Assembly: GCA_030248295.1 (NCBI GenBank)
Contig: JASANH010001455.1
Location: forward strand, 186,001 to 250,000
Direction: 5' to 3'
Length of the DNA stretch: 64,000 nt
From: Mesodorylaimus sp. YZB2_4
Lineage: Eukaryota; Nematoda; Enoplea; Dorylaimida; Dorylaimidae
The notes beneath the pieces were generated by a model. It was not told the origin of the DNA, made no database searches, and saw only the letters and a list, made by a program, of their open reading frames with translations. Shown here in pieces: positions 1 to 10,640 of this stretch. The number at the start of each line of letters is the position of its first letter. Position 1 is the stretch's first letter. A program made the position numbers and the translations under genes.

Positions 1-578
1 GCTGTCGCTCGAGCGCCGCCTCATGGATGGACCTTTTCCTGTAAAGTGAGCTAGTTTCTCCAAGCTTATTCAGTCATCTCAAAACCTGCCTCTCGATACA
101 GTGGCTACATTAGAGTCAGCTCCGCACTGTCCTAGTTGCTAATCTTATAGCAGGTGCGGACATCTTTTCTGCACCTACCATTGCACTGGTTCAGGGAACT
201 ATAGTCTTTTTCATCTTTTCTTGTGCCGCCCCCAGCCAGTCGGGCTGGCGCCAGGCTGTTAGCTGCTGGATCCTGCGCATCTTTGTGCTAGGACTGCGTG
301 AGATTTCAAATGCCGTACTAGGTCTGCTGCATAAAAAGTTGTCGAACATAGATAGGATATCAGTCAACAATGTTTTTCAAGCTGATTATGAGTGTGATTC
401 TTCTCCAGAGAGAAATGACAAGTAGAAAACTGGAAGCGCAGAAGTAATGTCTCGACGAATGCCCGCTTCTTATCGCCTTCAAGAAAGAGCTGTCCACGCG
501 GACATGCCTCCCAGGACAACGCTGTGCAAAGATTTAAAGTCATGAATGCATTCTAACGTTATTATTGTTTTGTCGCAG

Positions 579-772
579 CTCTATGACTGCAACACTGGTG
601 ATTATTGTGTCGATACGGACACACGTACGACCGACGGACATACATACCCACAAATATGCGAGCGAGCATTGATGAATGTAAAGGCACTAATGACATTGAC
701 TACTGTAACGCATATGACCTCGCCCACCTGAGCAGAGGCTTCACCTGTGTTCCTTTGCAAATATCAAAGTAA
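579..772 (+). pseudogene. possible Cys-rich (EGF-like) exon fragment, frameshifted
   Basis: A pyrimidine-rich stretch ending in TCGCAG at 573-578 looks like a splice acceptor. The next bases read YDCNTGDYCVDTDT in one frame, and from about 670 a second frame reads IDECKGTNDIDYC then GFTCV, ending in TAA at 770-772. The IDEC...C...GFTC spacing recalls a calcium-binding EGF module (inference). The one-base frame change between the halves suggests a decayed exon, but a chance alignment is possible. It lies just upstream of the membrane glycoprotein gene at 1019 and has no visible partner exons. Confidence 0.2.
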
Positions 773-1018
773 AATGTTGCTCAATCTGTCTTACCATCCG
801 CCATTTTGATCGAGTCGACATGAGCGTAGGACACTCCTATACAAGCAAAGCATGAGCCATATCACACCGTCCGCATCGCGCAGTTGTAACTTGATGTAAA
901 GTGCAGGAATTGTAAAGCATGCTCTCAGAGTATGTTATTCTTATTTTTTTCCAGAATCTTCTCTGCACGCTTCTCGTCTCTGCGTCATCTGCGTTTTTCC
1001 CCAAAATATCACAATACA

Positions 1019-2350
1019 ATGCGCTATTCGATCTTCCTTATCACCGCTGCGATTATGATCGACTCGACATGGGCAACGCGGCCGAAGCAAACGTCGGCTC
1101 CAGTACCGATACCAAATTCCACAGATGGCATGGAGAAACACGAAATGTGGGATGGAAAACTGCGAGCCGATGTCTGGGTATTCATCAATCGCACGAAAGT
1201 TCCTTCCGTGATCCCGCATTTCCTGATTTACCTAGCAGCCGAGTTATCCAAGTTTATCGATTTCCCGAATCACGCCTCGTTAGTGGTGTCGTTGAAAATA
1301 AACAATGAGGAAGTCATTATTCGAGTCCAGAGTGAAGATGATGCTCGTAAACTTTTTCGCAACTTCACAGTTGGTGGTATCGACGATCTCGTGCGCTCTA
1401 TGTCACTCAAATACTCTCGAAACCATATCCGGCCATTTGTGAACATTGGTTTCGAATTCATTGAAAATATGGAACAGAAGTTGAAACAAAACGAATTCGA
1501 TAAGTATGTCAGAAGTCTAGTGGACAGTGAAAATCGGCAGGTTGTGATTGTTACTGAAGACTATCCAGAAAGACCTGAAATTCGTTATGCTTATATTTGC
1601 AGCGATTACGACGAAAATGCAGGTTTGGTCGAGGAAGGTTATACCCTAGGACTAGCACAGTCAACAGCTAAGATGACGGCGAGGAAAGTGAAATTGCTGC
1701 TGGAATCTTGTAAATGCGAAATGTACAGTTACGACGAATGCCACTTTGAGCCAGTCTACAACAAAAATTATTGCCGAATCGACATCAGAGCGTGCGAGAA
1801 ATATTGGTTCTGCATGAAAAAATCAGCAAAAGCGCCAAAATACGAACGGTACTGCAATCTGCTGCTGACAACCAGGCCGTGCAACGAGACCAACCCGGAC
1901 GATATGTCCAGGTGCTTAGAACAATGCAGCGACGAGGAATTTGAACTGCAGATCGTCAAGATTCCCTGCAACGCGACGTGCACGATGCCCGGCTTCGAAT
2001 TGGTCGGTCTGGCCGATACGCAGGAGTATCCCTACGTGTGCTGCGACGAAATTGTGAAAGATGTGTGGCGAAACTGCACATACAGTCCATTTCAAGGCAG
2101 AGAATGCAAAGATGAGAAAATTGAAAGTGATGAAAGGAAGCTAAAGCGGAAACAAATCGTCATCGGAATCGTGGTACTCGGAGTCACCCTCGTACTGCTG
2201 GTGGTCTTGTGTGCGGCCGGATGCATCTATTGCGAGAAACGGTCGGTAGCTAAGAAACAAGTGCGACACCTTCGATCGAAAAAATCGGTGCAAAGCTCCA
2301 TGAAAAACAATACCTCGTCAAATCGAGATACCAAGGGCAGCAAACGATGA
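1019..2350 (+). CDS. type I membrane glycoprotein with Cys-rich ectodomain, function unknown
   Basis: A single open frame codes for 443 residues. I chose the ATG at 1019 because it opens a typical signal peptide (MRYSIFLITAAIMIDSTWA), and a strong acceptor (TTTTTTTCCAG, ending at 954) puts the upstream in-frame ATG at 932 inside a 5'-UTR intron. The ectodomain has a Cys-free N-terminal half of about 220 residues and then a Cys-dense half starting near CKCEMYSYDEC. N-glycosylation sequons include NST, NRT, NFT, NET, NAT and NCT. One transmembrane helix spans about residues 380-405, followed by a 38-residue very basic cytoplasmic tail (EKRSVAKKQVRHLRSKK). I do not recognise the family. A degenerate reprolysin/ADAM-type layout is conceivable, but no HExxH motif is present. 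An AATAAA follows the stop at 2403. No close paralogue is seen in the window. Confidence 0.75.
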   Translation: MRYSIFLITAAIMIDSTWATRPKQTSAPVPIPNSTDGMEKHEMWDGKLRADVWVFINRTKVPSVIPHFLIYLAAELSKFIDFPNHASLVVSLKINNEEVIIRVQSEDDARKLFRNFTVGGIDDLVRSMSLKYSRNHIRPFVNIGFEFIENMEQKLKQNEFDKYVRSLVDSENRQVVIVTEDYPERPEIRYAYICSDYDENAGLVEEGYTLGLAQSTAKMTARKVKLLLESCKCEMYSYDECHFEPVYNKNYCRIDIRACEKYWFCMKKSAKAPKYERYCNLLLTTRPCNETNPDDMSRCLEQCSDEEFELQIVKIPCNATCTMPGFELVGLADTQEYPYVCCDEIVKDVWRNCTYSPFQGRECKDEKIESDERKLKRKQIVIGIVVLGVTLVLLVVLCAAGCIYCEKRSVAKKQVRHLRSKKSVQSSMKNNTSSNRDTKGSKR

Positions 2351-2402
2351 AGATGGCGGACACGGCCGGGAAGAAAGGACGATCGAAAAATGGTAATGAA
2401 AG

Positions 2403-2408
2403 AATAAA
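2403..2408 (+). terminator. polyadenylation signal AATAAA
   Basis: AATAAA lies 53 bases after the stop codon of the membrane glycoprotein gene, a plausible poly(A) signal for it. No other signal was checked experimentally. Confidence 0.45.
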
Positions 2409-2419
2409 TTTGTTGCCCG

Positions 2420-5040
2420 TTGGTATTTCTCGCCTACTAATCTCCGCTAGAGTTATGTGTTTTCTGTGATCTCCTTGATGGCTAGTTGATGTAAAAGCTT
2501 TTAGTTCTCCGTCAAATAGTTTCCATAGTGCATGGGTACCTACATAACTACTTCGGGCTCCCGTGATTGATTCTTCCTGAGATGATTGACCATGGATGTC
2601 GCCTTCATAAAATGGGGGCTCCTCGCCTGGCGCCATAGCCTGATTGGGTGGCGGTGACCAAAGAAAGATTGAAAACACTATAATCTCCCAGATTAGGCTC
2701 ATCGTCAGACAGGAGAGCCCAGACAGAGAGAACTCGATGTCGAGCGACTGGTGTGGTTTGCAGGCACTGGGTGGTCACTGGTCTTGAGTCCCTAGGCTGT
2801 TGGACTTTATGGCCAACTCATGACTAGGGCCTTTTAACGGCTGACACGCGCAGTGTCCTTCTGGTTTGTTGGCAGTGCGCCAGCATGAGGTGCTGTGGAC
2901 GGCGTGTCATCGTTCTTGTTGGCTGGAGACTTCCTCTGGCAAGTTATTACCAGGTGAGATCCTTATATCAGTGAGGACACCACGTCACTAGTGCGCTGGG
3001 CTTGGCACCGGAGCGATCATGTGTTCATGAGCCATCTGTGATGTACTGTAAGGCTTATCATTCCTGTTCCTGTTTTACCACATGACCAAGCACTAACAGC
3101 GCACTCGAGGGTGAAGGGACACATTATACAAGAATTTATTTACCAGGTCGCGAGTCGAACACGAAAAACGAAAAACGGTTTTACTATTTAGAAAAAAGTC
3201 TGTTATTACAAACTCAAAACTTTTAGACCGGGCAATGCACGCAGTGGAACCATGCTGGTCTACACGGCCAACAACAGTTTGGGAAAAATGTCTGAGCAGA
3301 AGCTGCTTTCCCTGCAGGACGACTGATCGTGGCAATGAGCACAGGGTCATGTAGTCCTGCTCAACGCTACACGAGAAGTATGTTGCGCGCATGTCACCCA
3401 CCCCTAATCCCCGTGGCTATACAGTGATCATATCACATATACTGTAGTATAGCCATGCTAATCCCATCGCGCACACTGGGTAAAATAAAGTTTCAGATAT
3501 AGCTACTTTAAACTTCATATGTCAGCCTGATCTGCAACCATACTTTTACTCAGGCAGAATCCAGAATTCCAGGTAGGCAACGCTGCTACGGGCTATTCGC
3601 TAATGCTCGTATCGAATGGCATTTTCCTGATCAAAATCGTCAATATGTGCTAAAATCATTTATTTGTCGCCTTTGCGGCTCACTGCTCATCCGTCGCATT
3701 TTTTAAACGCATACACGCGAAATCAACATAAAATTGCATATTTCACATTTGACAGCGTAAGCAAATTACTGTAAACACACTGCGCAAAAAAGTACACTAG
3801 GTTTAAATACACTGACCAGCATGAGCACCGAGGCCGACCCTTCACTTTGCTCCGCTTATTTGGATGCCAATGTACGAATCCTTCATCATTCGCTAAATAT
3901 AAGCTGGCAAGTGGTTCGACGACAAACATGTACGAACCATAGAATTGCTGTGAGGGAAGGGCATCCACGAGAATACGCGGCTGCGGTGGTCTCCATATTG
4001 CTTGGGAGCGAGTGGCTTAGGCCCCGTCCCGGGTTCGATCCCGGCTGAGGGGGTAGGTTAGCGAACCAAAAACCCTCGCTGTTTCGCCTCCAGCCGTTTC
4101 GACCCTGGCTATTTCGCCCAGTTGTTACCCTGTAGTATCGTCGGAGTAGTTGACGATCGGCATAGCCTCTTGTAGTCGGCGTGCTACTGTAGCTCCTAAA
4201 AAGCATCGATAACGTTGGCTGGTGGAGCAAAGACCAGTGCGACGATCAAGCGAATCCATCAGGTGAACTCGTGGTCATTTTTGTATCGCACCTTCGACTC
4301 TGTATTCTGGACTTTTCTCCAATGAGAGATGAGAGATGAGCCTGAGAGATTCAAGAAGCATTTCGTGTGGCAAACTGACTGAAAGACTGAAAGGCTTGAA
4401 TGCCGGCGATTTCAAAATCTATCATCAGTTCAGCAGGTTAAAGCAGGCTCTTGAAGTTCCGCGCATGTGGAATGACTGCGCCATGCTCGAATACATTTGA
4501 TGGAAGAGTCGTGGTAGTCTTCGACAGTCTGCGGGAGCGGAGGAGCGCCAGCAGCGTCAAGATCCCAGCAAGGTCGAGATCCCGATCCCGACATTGAGCA
4601 ATCGTGACTCTGCATATATACAAGCATAAGCAACAGCAAGAACAGCAACAGCAACATCAGCTTAAGTCGATGACAACGATAGCGGCCTAGGCTGACATTG
4701 CTGGATGTGTATATGTTTTTGCTTGTTTTTGTGTGTAGGCGCCGTGTATATGCGTACCATGGGGGCGAAAAAGCTTAGGGGGGGGGGGGGCAAAACGGCG
4801 GGGGGCGAAATGTCTTAATGCCGAAATTCTCACAGCAGCCCGCTGGAGTATAGCACCCCCCCCCCCCCCCCGAATCTAGATCAATTCATAATCTTTGAAA
4901 TCTGACAGAAAACCTGAGATTGGGGGCCAAAAACACACATCGCTCAAGTGATAGTAAAAACCTGATACCTTCACGATCGGCCATGCTGTCGAAAAATAAC
5001 CAACGCGAGGATTCGAAATTGCGCGTTTCTAGAGCCAGAA
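2420..5040. other. intergenic, repeat remnants
   Basis: I see no gene here. The stretch holds fragments of dispersed repeats: a SINE tail near 3095-3130 (GCGCACTCGAGGG), a partial tRNA-like SINE at about 3975-4075 with the B box GGTTCGATCCC, and G and C homopolymer runs at about 4779-4791 and 4855-4870. Confidence 0.5.
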
Positions 5041-5048
5041 AGGACACA

Positions 5049-5210
5049 TGTCATACTTTATCCATAGCCAAGTGCTATACAGCGCACTCGAGGGCTAAGG
5101 AACACACAATTGACAATCATTTTGAACCGAGGCGGGAGTCGAGCCCTCCCCTGTAAGTGCACACCCAGCGTGAGAGGCAGACGCCTTAACCCGCTAGGCC
5201 ACGACCCTGG
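5049..5210 (-). repeat. tRNA-derived SINE, family 1
   Basis: On the minus strand this starts GGTCGTGGCCTAGCGGGTTA (A box), has a B box GGCTCGACTCC and ends in a tail containing CCTTAGCCCTCGAGTGCGC. The long gap between the boxes fits descent from a class II (Ser/Leu-like) tRNA. The same unit recurs near 15895, 25245, 41344, 42990, 43955 and 56755, in both orientations. Confidence 0.75.
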
Positions 5211-5440
5211 TAAACATAATAATGTGATGACTCGATGCAAATCATCGATGATAGTTTCAGAACTGGTTATCTATCCTGCCCAATGGGAGACATTGGTCTC
5301 GGCCCCATACATGGATAATGATCGTTATTTGTCCGCAAAGTTAAGTGGAACTAAAACAAGAACCCATTATTAGCCAGCCAGAATAACCACACCCCCCCCC
5401 CCCGTCCATACCTTTCCGAAGCGGTTCCGGTTCCGGTGCC

Positions 5441-5474
5441 TGTGCCGTGCCGTGCCGTGCCGTGCCGTGCCGTT
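5441..5474. repeat. pentanucleotide microsatellite (CCGTG)n
   Basis: About six perfect copies of the five-base unit GTGCC stand in tandem, followed at about 5507-5520 by a short CAGA tetranucleotide run. Confidence 0.85.
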
Positions 5475-5694
5475 TTAGTGCATTTTCAAGTGGGCTACCG
5501 AGTAAACAGACAGACAGACAGCAGCAGATATTGTAAAAGAAAGTCATGGCGAATTCGTTTGTTTCGATCAAATAGCACTCCTTGAACTGCCGCTGCGCAG
5601 GCTGTCCACACGAACCGCACTGCCGTCCACCGTCAAGGAAAAACGAGGGTTACTGCAGAAAAACTATAAAATACCAAGTTAAGCTACGATTAGG

Positions 5695-6074
5695 CTAAAT
5701 GTTGATCAGATCCAACGTCAATGAAGGGACAATGTAGTCGTGCAGCTTCTGCTTGCCATACCGAGGCAACTGCACAATCATACGATTCATGACCTAGAAA
5801 GTAAAAGTGGTTATCCCTGATATTCAAATTCACCTCCCCTCGCTTGATTGGGCGAATGGCTGCAGCACTTATCAACCTTAGACAGGCTGATCGCCGCGTG
5901 CCATAGTGTGTCCGCTGCAAGTAAGCTGAGAAATCGACGGCCTACATAGTAAACAGGGCATTGATCAGTTCCCCCGGATCCTTTTCTTCCGTCGTCCAAC
6001 CTTTGACACACGGCTGTGCGTGAGCCAGCAAACGATGCAAGTGCATCACCGATTCATCCTCCACAAACAAGCGC
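5695..6074 (-). pseudogene. 3' part of an unrecognised gene, probably degenerate
   Basis: On the minus strand TTTTCAG precedes an open stretch from 6074 reading RLFVEDESVMHLHRLLAHAQ and on through KGWTTEEKDPGELINALF. A neighbouring frame then continues as VGRRFLSLLAADTLWHAAI to about 5865. A last exon at 5793-5695, after TTTCTAG, reads VMNRMIVQLPRYGKQKLHDY followed by IVPSLTLDLINI and a TAG. The residue mix and acceptors look coding, but the first two pieces are joined by a frame change with no intron of normal size, so a frameshift is likely. I do not recognise the family. No earlier exons are visible towards 7 kb. Confidence 0.35.
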
Positions 6075-6229
6075 CTGAAAACCAGATTTATTTTATTTAT
6101 TTACTTTTTAAACTCCTTCAAGTATTTCAGGAAGGATATTTGACACGTTGCCAATACGAATGATTGTAAGACCAGGCCAGTTTTCTCTGCTATTCAAGAC
6201 AGGGTTCAAATTGCAAATGTATGTAAAAA

Positions 6230-6500
6230 ACCGATCTGAGCGATGGATCAGTTCCCGATCCGATCCGACTGCTGGATCGGCATGACTGCAAATGAAATTT
6301 TTCGCTCTGCATCTGCTGAAATGATAAGGAGTGGCATTCTAATATGAGAAAATCCCGTTTCTCCTCTCAAATTAGCATTCAATCCCACTTTATGCTCTGC
6401 TTATCTCTCACCTGTGTCCTTTGGAGTAGACTGACAGAGAGTGACAGCGAGGAGACATAGCAGGCTGGAGAGGACGCAGTGCCAAGTACGTCATCCCCAT
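6230..6500 (+). repeat. dispersed repeat family 5 (GATCGG type)
   Basis: This begins with GATCCGATCCGA-rich sequence, then TGAAATTTTTCGCTCTGCAT and later GACTGACAGAGAGTGACAGCG. Copies with the same order occur at about 17200-17480 and 54860-55150. It has no coding potential. Confidence 0.65.
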
Positions 6501-6799
6501 CGCAATCGAATGATAAAACAACAAAAACCGTGAACTATTTGAGGTATATTTCATACCCTCTAGGATTAATGATGACGATTTGTGCATGAGCGCTTTATTC
6601 TTAGACGAAGGCTCAAAATTTGAATAGCCGCGGTTTCTCAAAACTGATGGTGGGGGAAAAGACACGGTGGGAAAGCGTCACAATGGGGGGGGGGAAATGA
6701 CGCATGTCTCAGTGAGTCGATTCCCCCACCAGACAAGGTGGGGGAAACGACACAGTGGGGGAATCGTCTCACAATCCATTATTGTAACCCTTGTGCCTG

Positions 6800-6968
6800 A
6801 TAGGCCATGGCGAGTGGGAAAGAGTGATCGATCTCTCTTGGCTGGCAAAAGTCGACCCCTCGAGTTGATGTTTCAGGATTTACTCGCAGGACTAGCCTGC
6901 ATCAGTTGGAGTTTTTGTCCCGGCAACGTCGGTCGGCCACACTCCCTCCTACACCTGTCAGGCTTGGT
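6800..6968 (+). repeat. dispersed repeat family 4 (GGGTTGATGTTTC type)
   Basis: The core contains a near-palindrome (GACCCCTCGAGTTGATGTTTC here) followed by AGTTGGAGTTTTTGTCCCGGC. Relatives occur at about 12225-12355 (+), 24723-24880 (-), 26771-27139 (+, three units), 11215-11300 (-), 17600-17650 (+) and 56158-56260 (-). Confidence 0.65.
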
Positions 6969-7399
6969 CACATTATCTACGGTATTCCACAGTGCTGACC
7001 ACCCATTTTGCATCCCATACATAAAGTTCACCAGCCGTGAGGTGCCCCGTAATTGTCTGGTCAGAAGTTGACTTTCTCTTCCAAAAAGAGCCACAAATTT
7101 CTTATCCATCCAGCTCATCTAGTCATTTCGAATCCTAACTTATGCGCAGCGCAGTTGCTCAATAGTGTGCAGGCTGCATTCAAACTTGAGAGCCTGACTG
7201 CCTGATACCACGCTGCTCAAATGTCGTGGCACTCAGAGATCCCTCGTACATAGAGTGCGGGCGGAAATTGCCTCAAAATAATTGTAGGTCAAATTTAGCC
7301 CAGTATCATCATGCCGAATGCTCGAGCAATTCATATTCTTGGCATATGTATAACGAGGCCCGCCGAGACAGGTCCATTTTCATGAATATACCGTGTGCC

Positions 7400-7620
7400 T
7401 TATTTTGACGGAAGGTTTCCCTGGCGGCAAGATAGGACCTTCTCACGATAATGGCGACCTCTAACGAAGTGTCCGTTTCATATTACGTCTTACCCCTGCC
7501 TCAGGAAAAGCCTATTCAAGTAAGGCATCAGTGGTGAGAATGGAGCAGTCGGAGGGTAGTCCGGCTCTGAACTCAAATATGGATAAGGAAGGAATGGCAA
7601 GATAAGCTGTTCCAGTGAGT
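7400..7620 (+). pseudogene. truncated duplicate of the GPCR gene 5' end
   Basis: The bases CTCACGATAATGGCGACCTC and about 170 following bases match the start of the GPCR gene at 9543 closely. Small indels shift the frame after about 13 codons, and similarity stops near 7620, before the first transmembrane helix. The upstream 7240-7345 also matches 9005-9075, so the duplicated block included promoter-proximal DNA. The intact locus carries about 400 extra bases in that flank, including a SINE-like unit. This is a non-functional partial copy. Confidence 0.75.
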
Positions 7621-9000
7621 GCTGCAGCAGCTAACCTGGTAACAGGCTTTAAAGGCTTAGCAGTCCATCGCAAATGGCGAGAGCACAAATTTAAAACATT
7701 GAAACGGGCAAATTAAAAAGTCCAAATCTATTAACTCGTCAACAGCTTAAATTTAAAACAATAGACTTACATTTGTCGAAGGGACTGGAGACAAAATCGT
7801 ATGGCATCGCATTCCACATCCGGATCGTCAAGTATTCAAAACTGGCCGTTCATTCCAAGTGATTCGGATCGTGGAGACGAGCGCTGCAACGATGATCAAG
7901 TCAGTTGGATTGAAATTGGCGTTGATATAATGCGCTCTGCCATTATCTTTTCTGCATCTATCGCTACACTGATGTAGGGAACTGGTCTTCCCAGGTCAGG
8001 GCCAGACGCGAGAACTAAAGGTGATAGCTGCTGGTCTTGAGTTCCGAGTCGCGATGAGCTGCACTCTACGCAATTCGGAACTGACCCAGACGGCCGACAC
8101 GTGCACTTTATTCAGTCCTTGTGATGAGTTGGTAATAAAGTCAATTTGAGGTGTTGTGGACAGACTGATCTTTCCTGTTGTAACCCGCATCTGTTCAGTT
8201 GCAAAATGTGGTATCCACCCGATAAGGTGGGGGTCTCTGCAGGTATGATCACTCACTGCGCGTTCTCTAAAGCAGGGGGACTAGTAGAGTTCGATAGGCC
8301 GACTTGTAGACCCCCTACAACGGACTGGTACAAAGATACGCGAGCGAATACACTACAGCGGGCAAAGAGGCAGGACTAACTTGTAAGTTTTACGAGCCAC
8401 ACCACCTGATAAGCATCGACAACTGAAGAGCTCAAGCTGACCAGGAGGAGACCAGGCGTGCACTTCCAGAAGTTCAGGTTTGGCCAGATCTGATCCAAGG
8501 AGGGGCAGATCACCAAGAATCACATATATCCATATCCAACATAGTATGTTCCGAGAGGAAAGACGGTGGAGGAACGCTGCATGCTTGGCTTCTTTCGTAA
8601 GTCCTAGTTATCCCTAGCACCTGTCGTGGCCGTGGTGATAGTCTTCTATCAATGAGGAAACTTCATCTTATTAGTTCCTCAGGTTTGGCAGCGACTCCCC
8701 GCAGTGATGTGGAACCGCCTGGGATACCCACGCTTAAATGCGATACCCGCTTACACCCTATGCGCGATTTATCATCGACGAGATCTCGCGGCATTGTCAG
8801 GTCCCACGAGCGCCTCATGCATGGATGGACCTCTTCTAAAGTGCACTAGTTCCTCCAAGCTAATCCAGTCATTTCAAACCCTGCCTCTCCATACAATCGC
8901 TGCATATCAAGCACCCTTTTTCAAACCGGGCCCCACTGCAAAATAACCTCATACGCTTCTCAACTTTCACGGCCCTCATCATAAGCCCCACTTATATTGT
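7621..9000. other. intergenic, no gene seen
   Basis: No exon could be supported. Around 8770-8890 there is similarity to positions 1-110 (CGCCTCATG, ATGGATGGACCT, AGTTTCTCCAAGCT), so both stretches hold copies of one dispersed repeat. Confidence 0.4.
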
Positions 9001-9246
9001 ACTTTGCACCGGGCGGATATTGCCTCGAAACTATCGTAGGTCAAATGTAGCCTAGTATCATCTTGACGGATGCTCGAGCCACGCGGGTATGCAGTACGCG
9101 TGGTAGCAAGCGTTTTACAAGCCCGCTACATTTGTGACAGAATGAATTTCCCAACAAGGCTTACCTACCAGACTGACCTGTGATTAAATCTTCCAGCTAC
9201 TAACGTAGTGTAAGACTGAACAATGTGTGGTGCAAAAGCTGAGACT

Positions 9247-9375
9247 GGCTTGTGGTCCTGGCGGGTGAGGCGTCTGGCCCTCACGCCAGGTGCACAGTTA
9301 TGGGCGAGTGTTCGAATCGCGGTCCCGCATATCATTTTGTGTGTAATATGCCCCTTCACCCTCGAGCAGTAAATT
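9247..9375 (+). repeat. tRNA-like SINE remnant in the GPCR 5' flank
   Basis: An A-box-like GTGGTCCTGGCGGGTGAGGC and a B-box-like GTGTTCGAATCGC are followed by a tail with CCCTTCACCCTCGAGCAGT, which resembles the tail of SINE family 1. It is absent from the duplicated GPCR flank upstream. Confidence 0.45.
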
Positions 9376-9542
9376 ATAAAATGCATGGAGCTGAGGCCTA
9401 AATACATCACCAGCCACCCACTCATATCTTGACAAGACGCGAGACCCCACGTGCCACGCCTTACTTCCATGATCAATACCCCGTGCCCCTTATTTTGACG
9501 GAAATTGTCTCCCTGATGGCAAGATAGGACCTTCTCACGATA

Positions 9543-10640
9543 ATGGCGACCTCGAACGAAGTGTCCGTTTCATATTTCGCGTCTTACCCTGCCTCAGGAA
9601 AAACCCAGTCAAGTAAGGCATCAGTGGTGAGAATGGAGCAGTCGGAGGGTAGGCCGGCTCCAAATACAAGTATGGATAAGGAATGGCAAGATAGGCTATT
9701 CCAAGTGTCCATAATTGGAAGCATCAATTTTTGTGGCTTTGTCCTAACTTGTCTCACCCTAGTCTTGACTTTTACCATGGAATTGAAAGTAGCTAGTGTA
9801 AAGTACATGCTTGCTAATCTGATCCTGGCTTGTCTTCTGCACACATTCATGTTTTTCATACCTCAGAACGTATTCGTCCTTTACCGTGAGGAGTTGCCTG
9901 GCCAAGGATGCTCGTGGTTAGGGATCACCTTTTTTGTACTGGCATTACAAATGATTGTGTTCCCTCCATTTTTGGCAGTCAATCGATATTTAAGTTTACA
10001 CCAGGCTGATCTATATAAACGACTGTTCACACCAAAACGTACTTTGCTTATGATCGTGGCCAGTTGGATGTTCTCAGTGGCCGTGGCTTGCACGTTCCAA
10101 ATTGGTGGTAAAAGTGGGTTTGATCACGACAATGGTCATTGTTGTATCGTGGTCAAGGATAGTGTCCCTTGGACCATGTATTATTGTTTCGTTATACTCC
10201 TCCCTTTGGTATGCCTGTGCGATGGCACTATGGTATACTGTAATTGGAAGATTTATCAGAAATTACATGCGCATAGTGGCAGTACTTTATTAAGTAAAAA
10301 TGTGGTGAGTGAAAATAAACAAATTTTATATTTTTTAATAGCTGAAACTTTAATTCCTTTATGTTTCCATACAATTTATCATTTGGCCAAAGTCATTTAT
10401 ATTGATCGTCAAAATTGGACTATGGTATTATTTTTACCAGCTTTTTATTCTACGAACGCAATTGCTCGATGTCTGACCACCTTGATATTTGTTAGACCCT
10501 ATCAGAAGGCACTGAAGGCGATGTTCGGGTGCGGTAAAAAGAGTAAGGATGTAGGCGAGCGTGGGAAACCAGCAGAAAGTATGCAGCTACTTGGGCAAGA
10601 TGGAATCGATCACCACTTGCACTCTGAGTCACGCCTGTAG
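9543..10640 (+). CDS. rhodopsin-like G-protein-coupled receptor, orphan
   Basis: One exon codes for 365 residues with seven hydrophobic helices at about 53-77, 84-108, 124-148, 166-187, 209-233, 260-284 and 292-316. Cys123 at the top of helix 3 and the Cys200/Cys201 pair in the second extracellular loop fit the conserved disulfide. The DRY position holds NRY (147-149), and the NPxxY region of helix 7 is degenerate around Asn305. The N-terminus is extracellular with a sequon at NTS (41-43). The C-tail is short and polar. The ATG at 9543 is the first in frame, and the start is conserved in the broken upstream duplicate. The ligand is unknown. NRY and the weak helix 7 motif resemble divergent, lineage-expanded receptors. 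No other intact copy is present. Confidence 0.85.
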   Translation: MATSNEVSVSYFASYPASGKTQSSKASVVRMEQSEGRPAPNTSMDKEWQDRLFQVSIIGSINFCGFVLTCLTLVLTFTMELKVASVKYMLANLILACLLHTFMFFIPQNVFVLYREELPGQGCSWLGITFFVLALQMIVFPPFLAVNRYLSLHQADLYKRLFTPKRTLLMIVASWMFSVAVACTFQIGGKSGFDHDNGHCCIVVKDSVPWTMYYCFVILLPLVCLCDGTMVYCNWKIYQKLHAHSGSTLLSKNVVSENKQILYFLIAETLIPLCFHTIYHLAKVIYIDRQNWTMVLFLPAFYSTNAIARCLTTLIFVRPYQKALKAMFGCGKKSKDVGERGKPAESMQLLGQDGIDHHLHSESRL

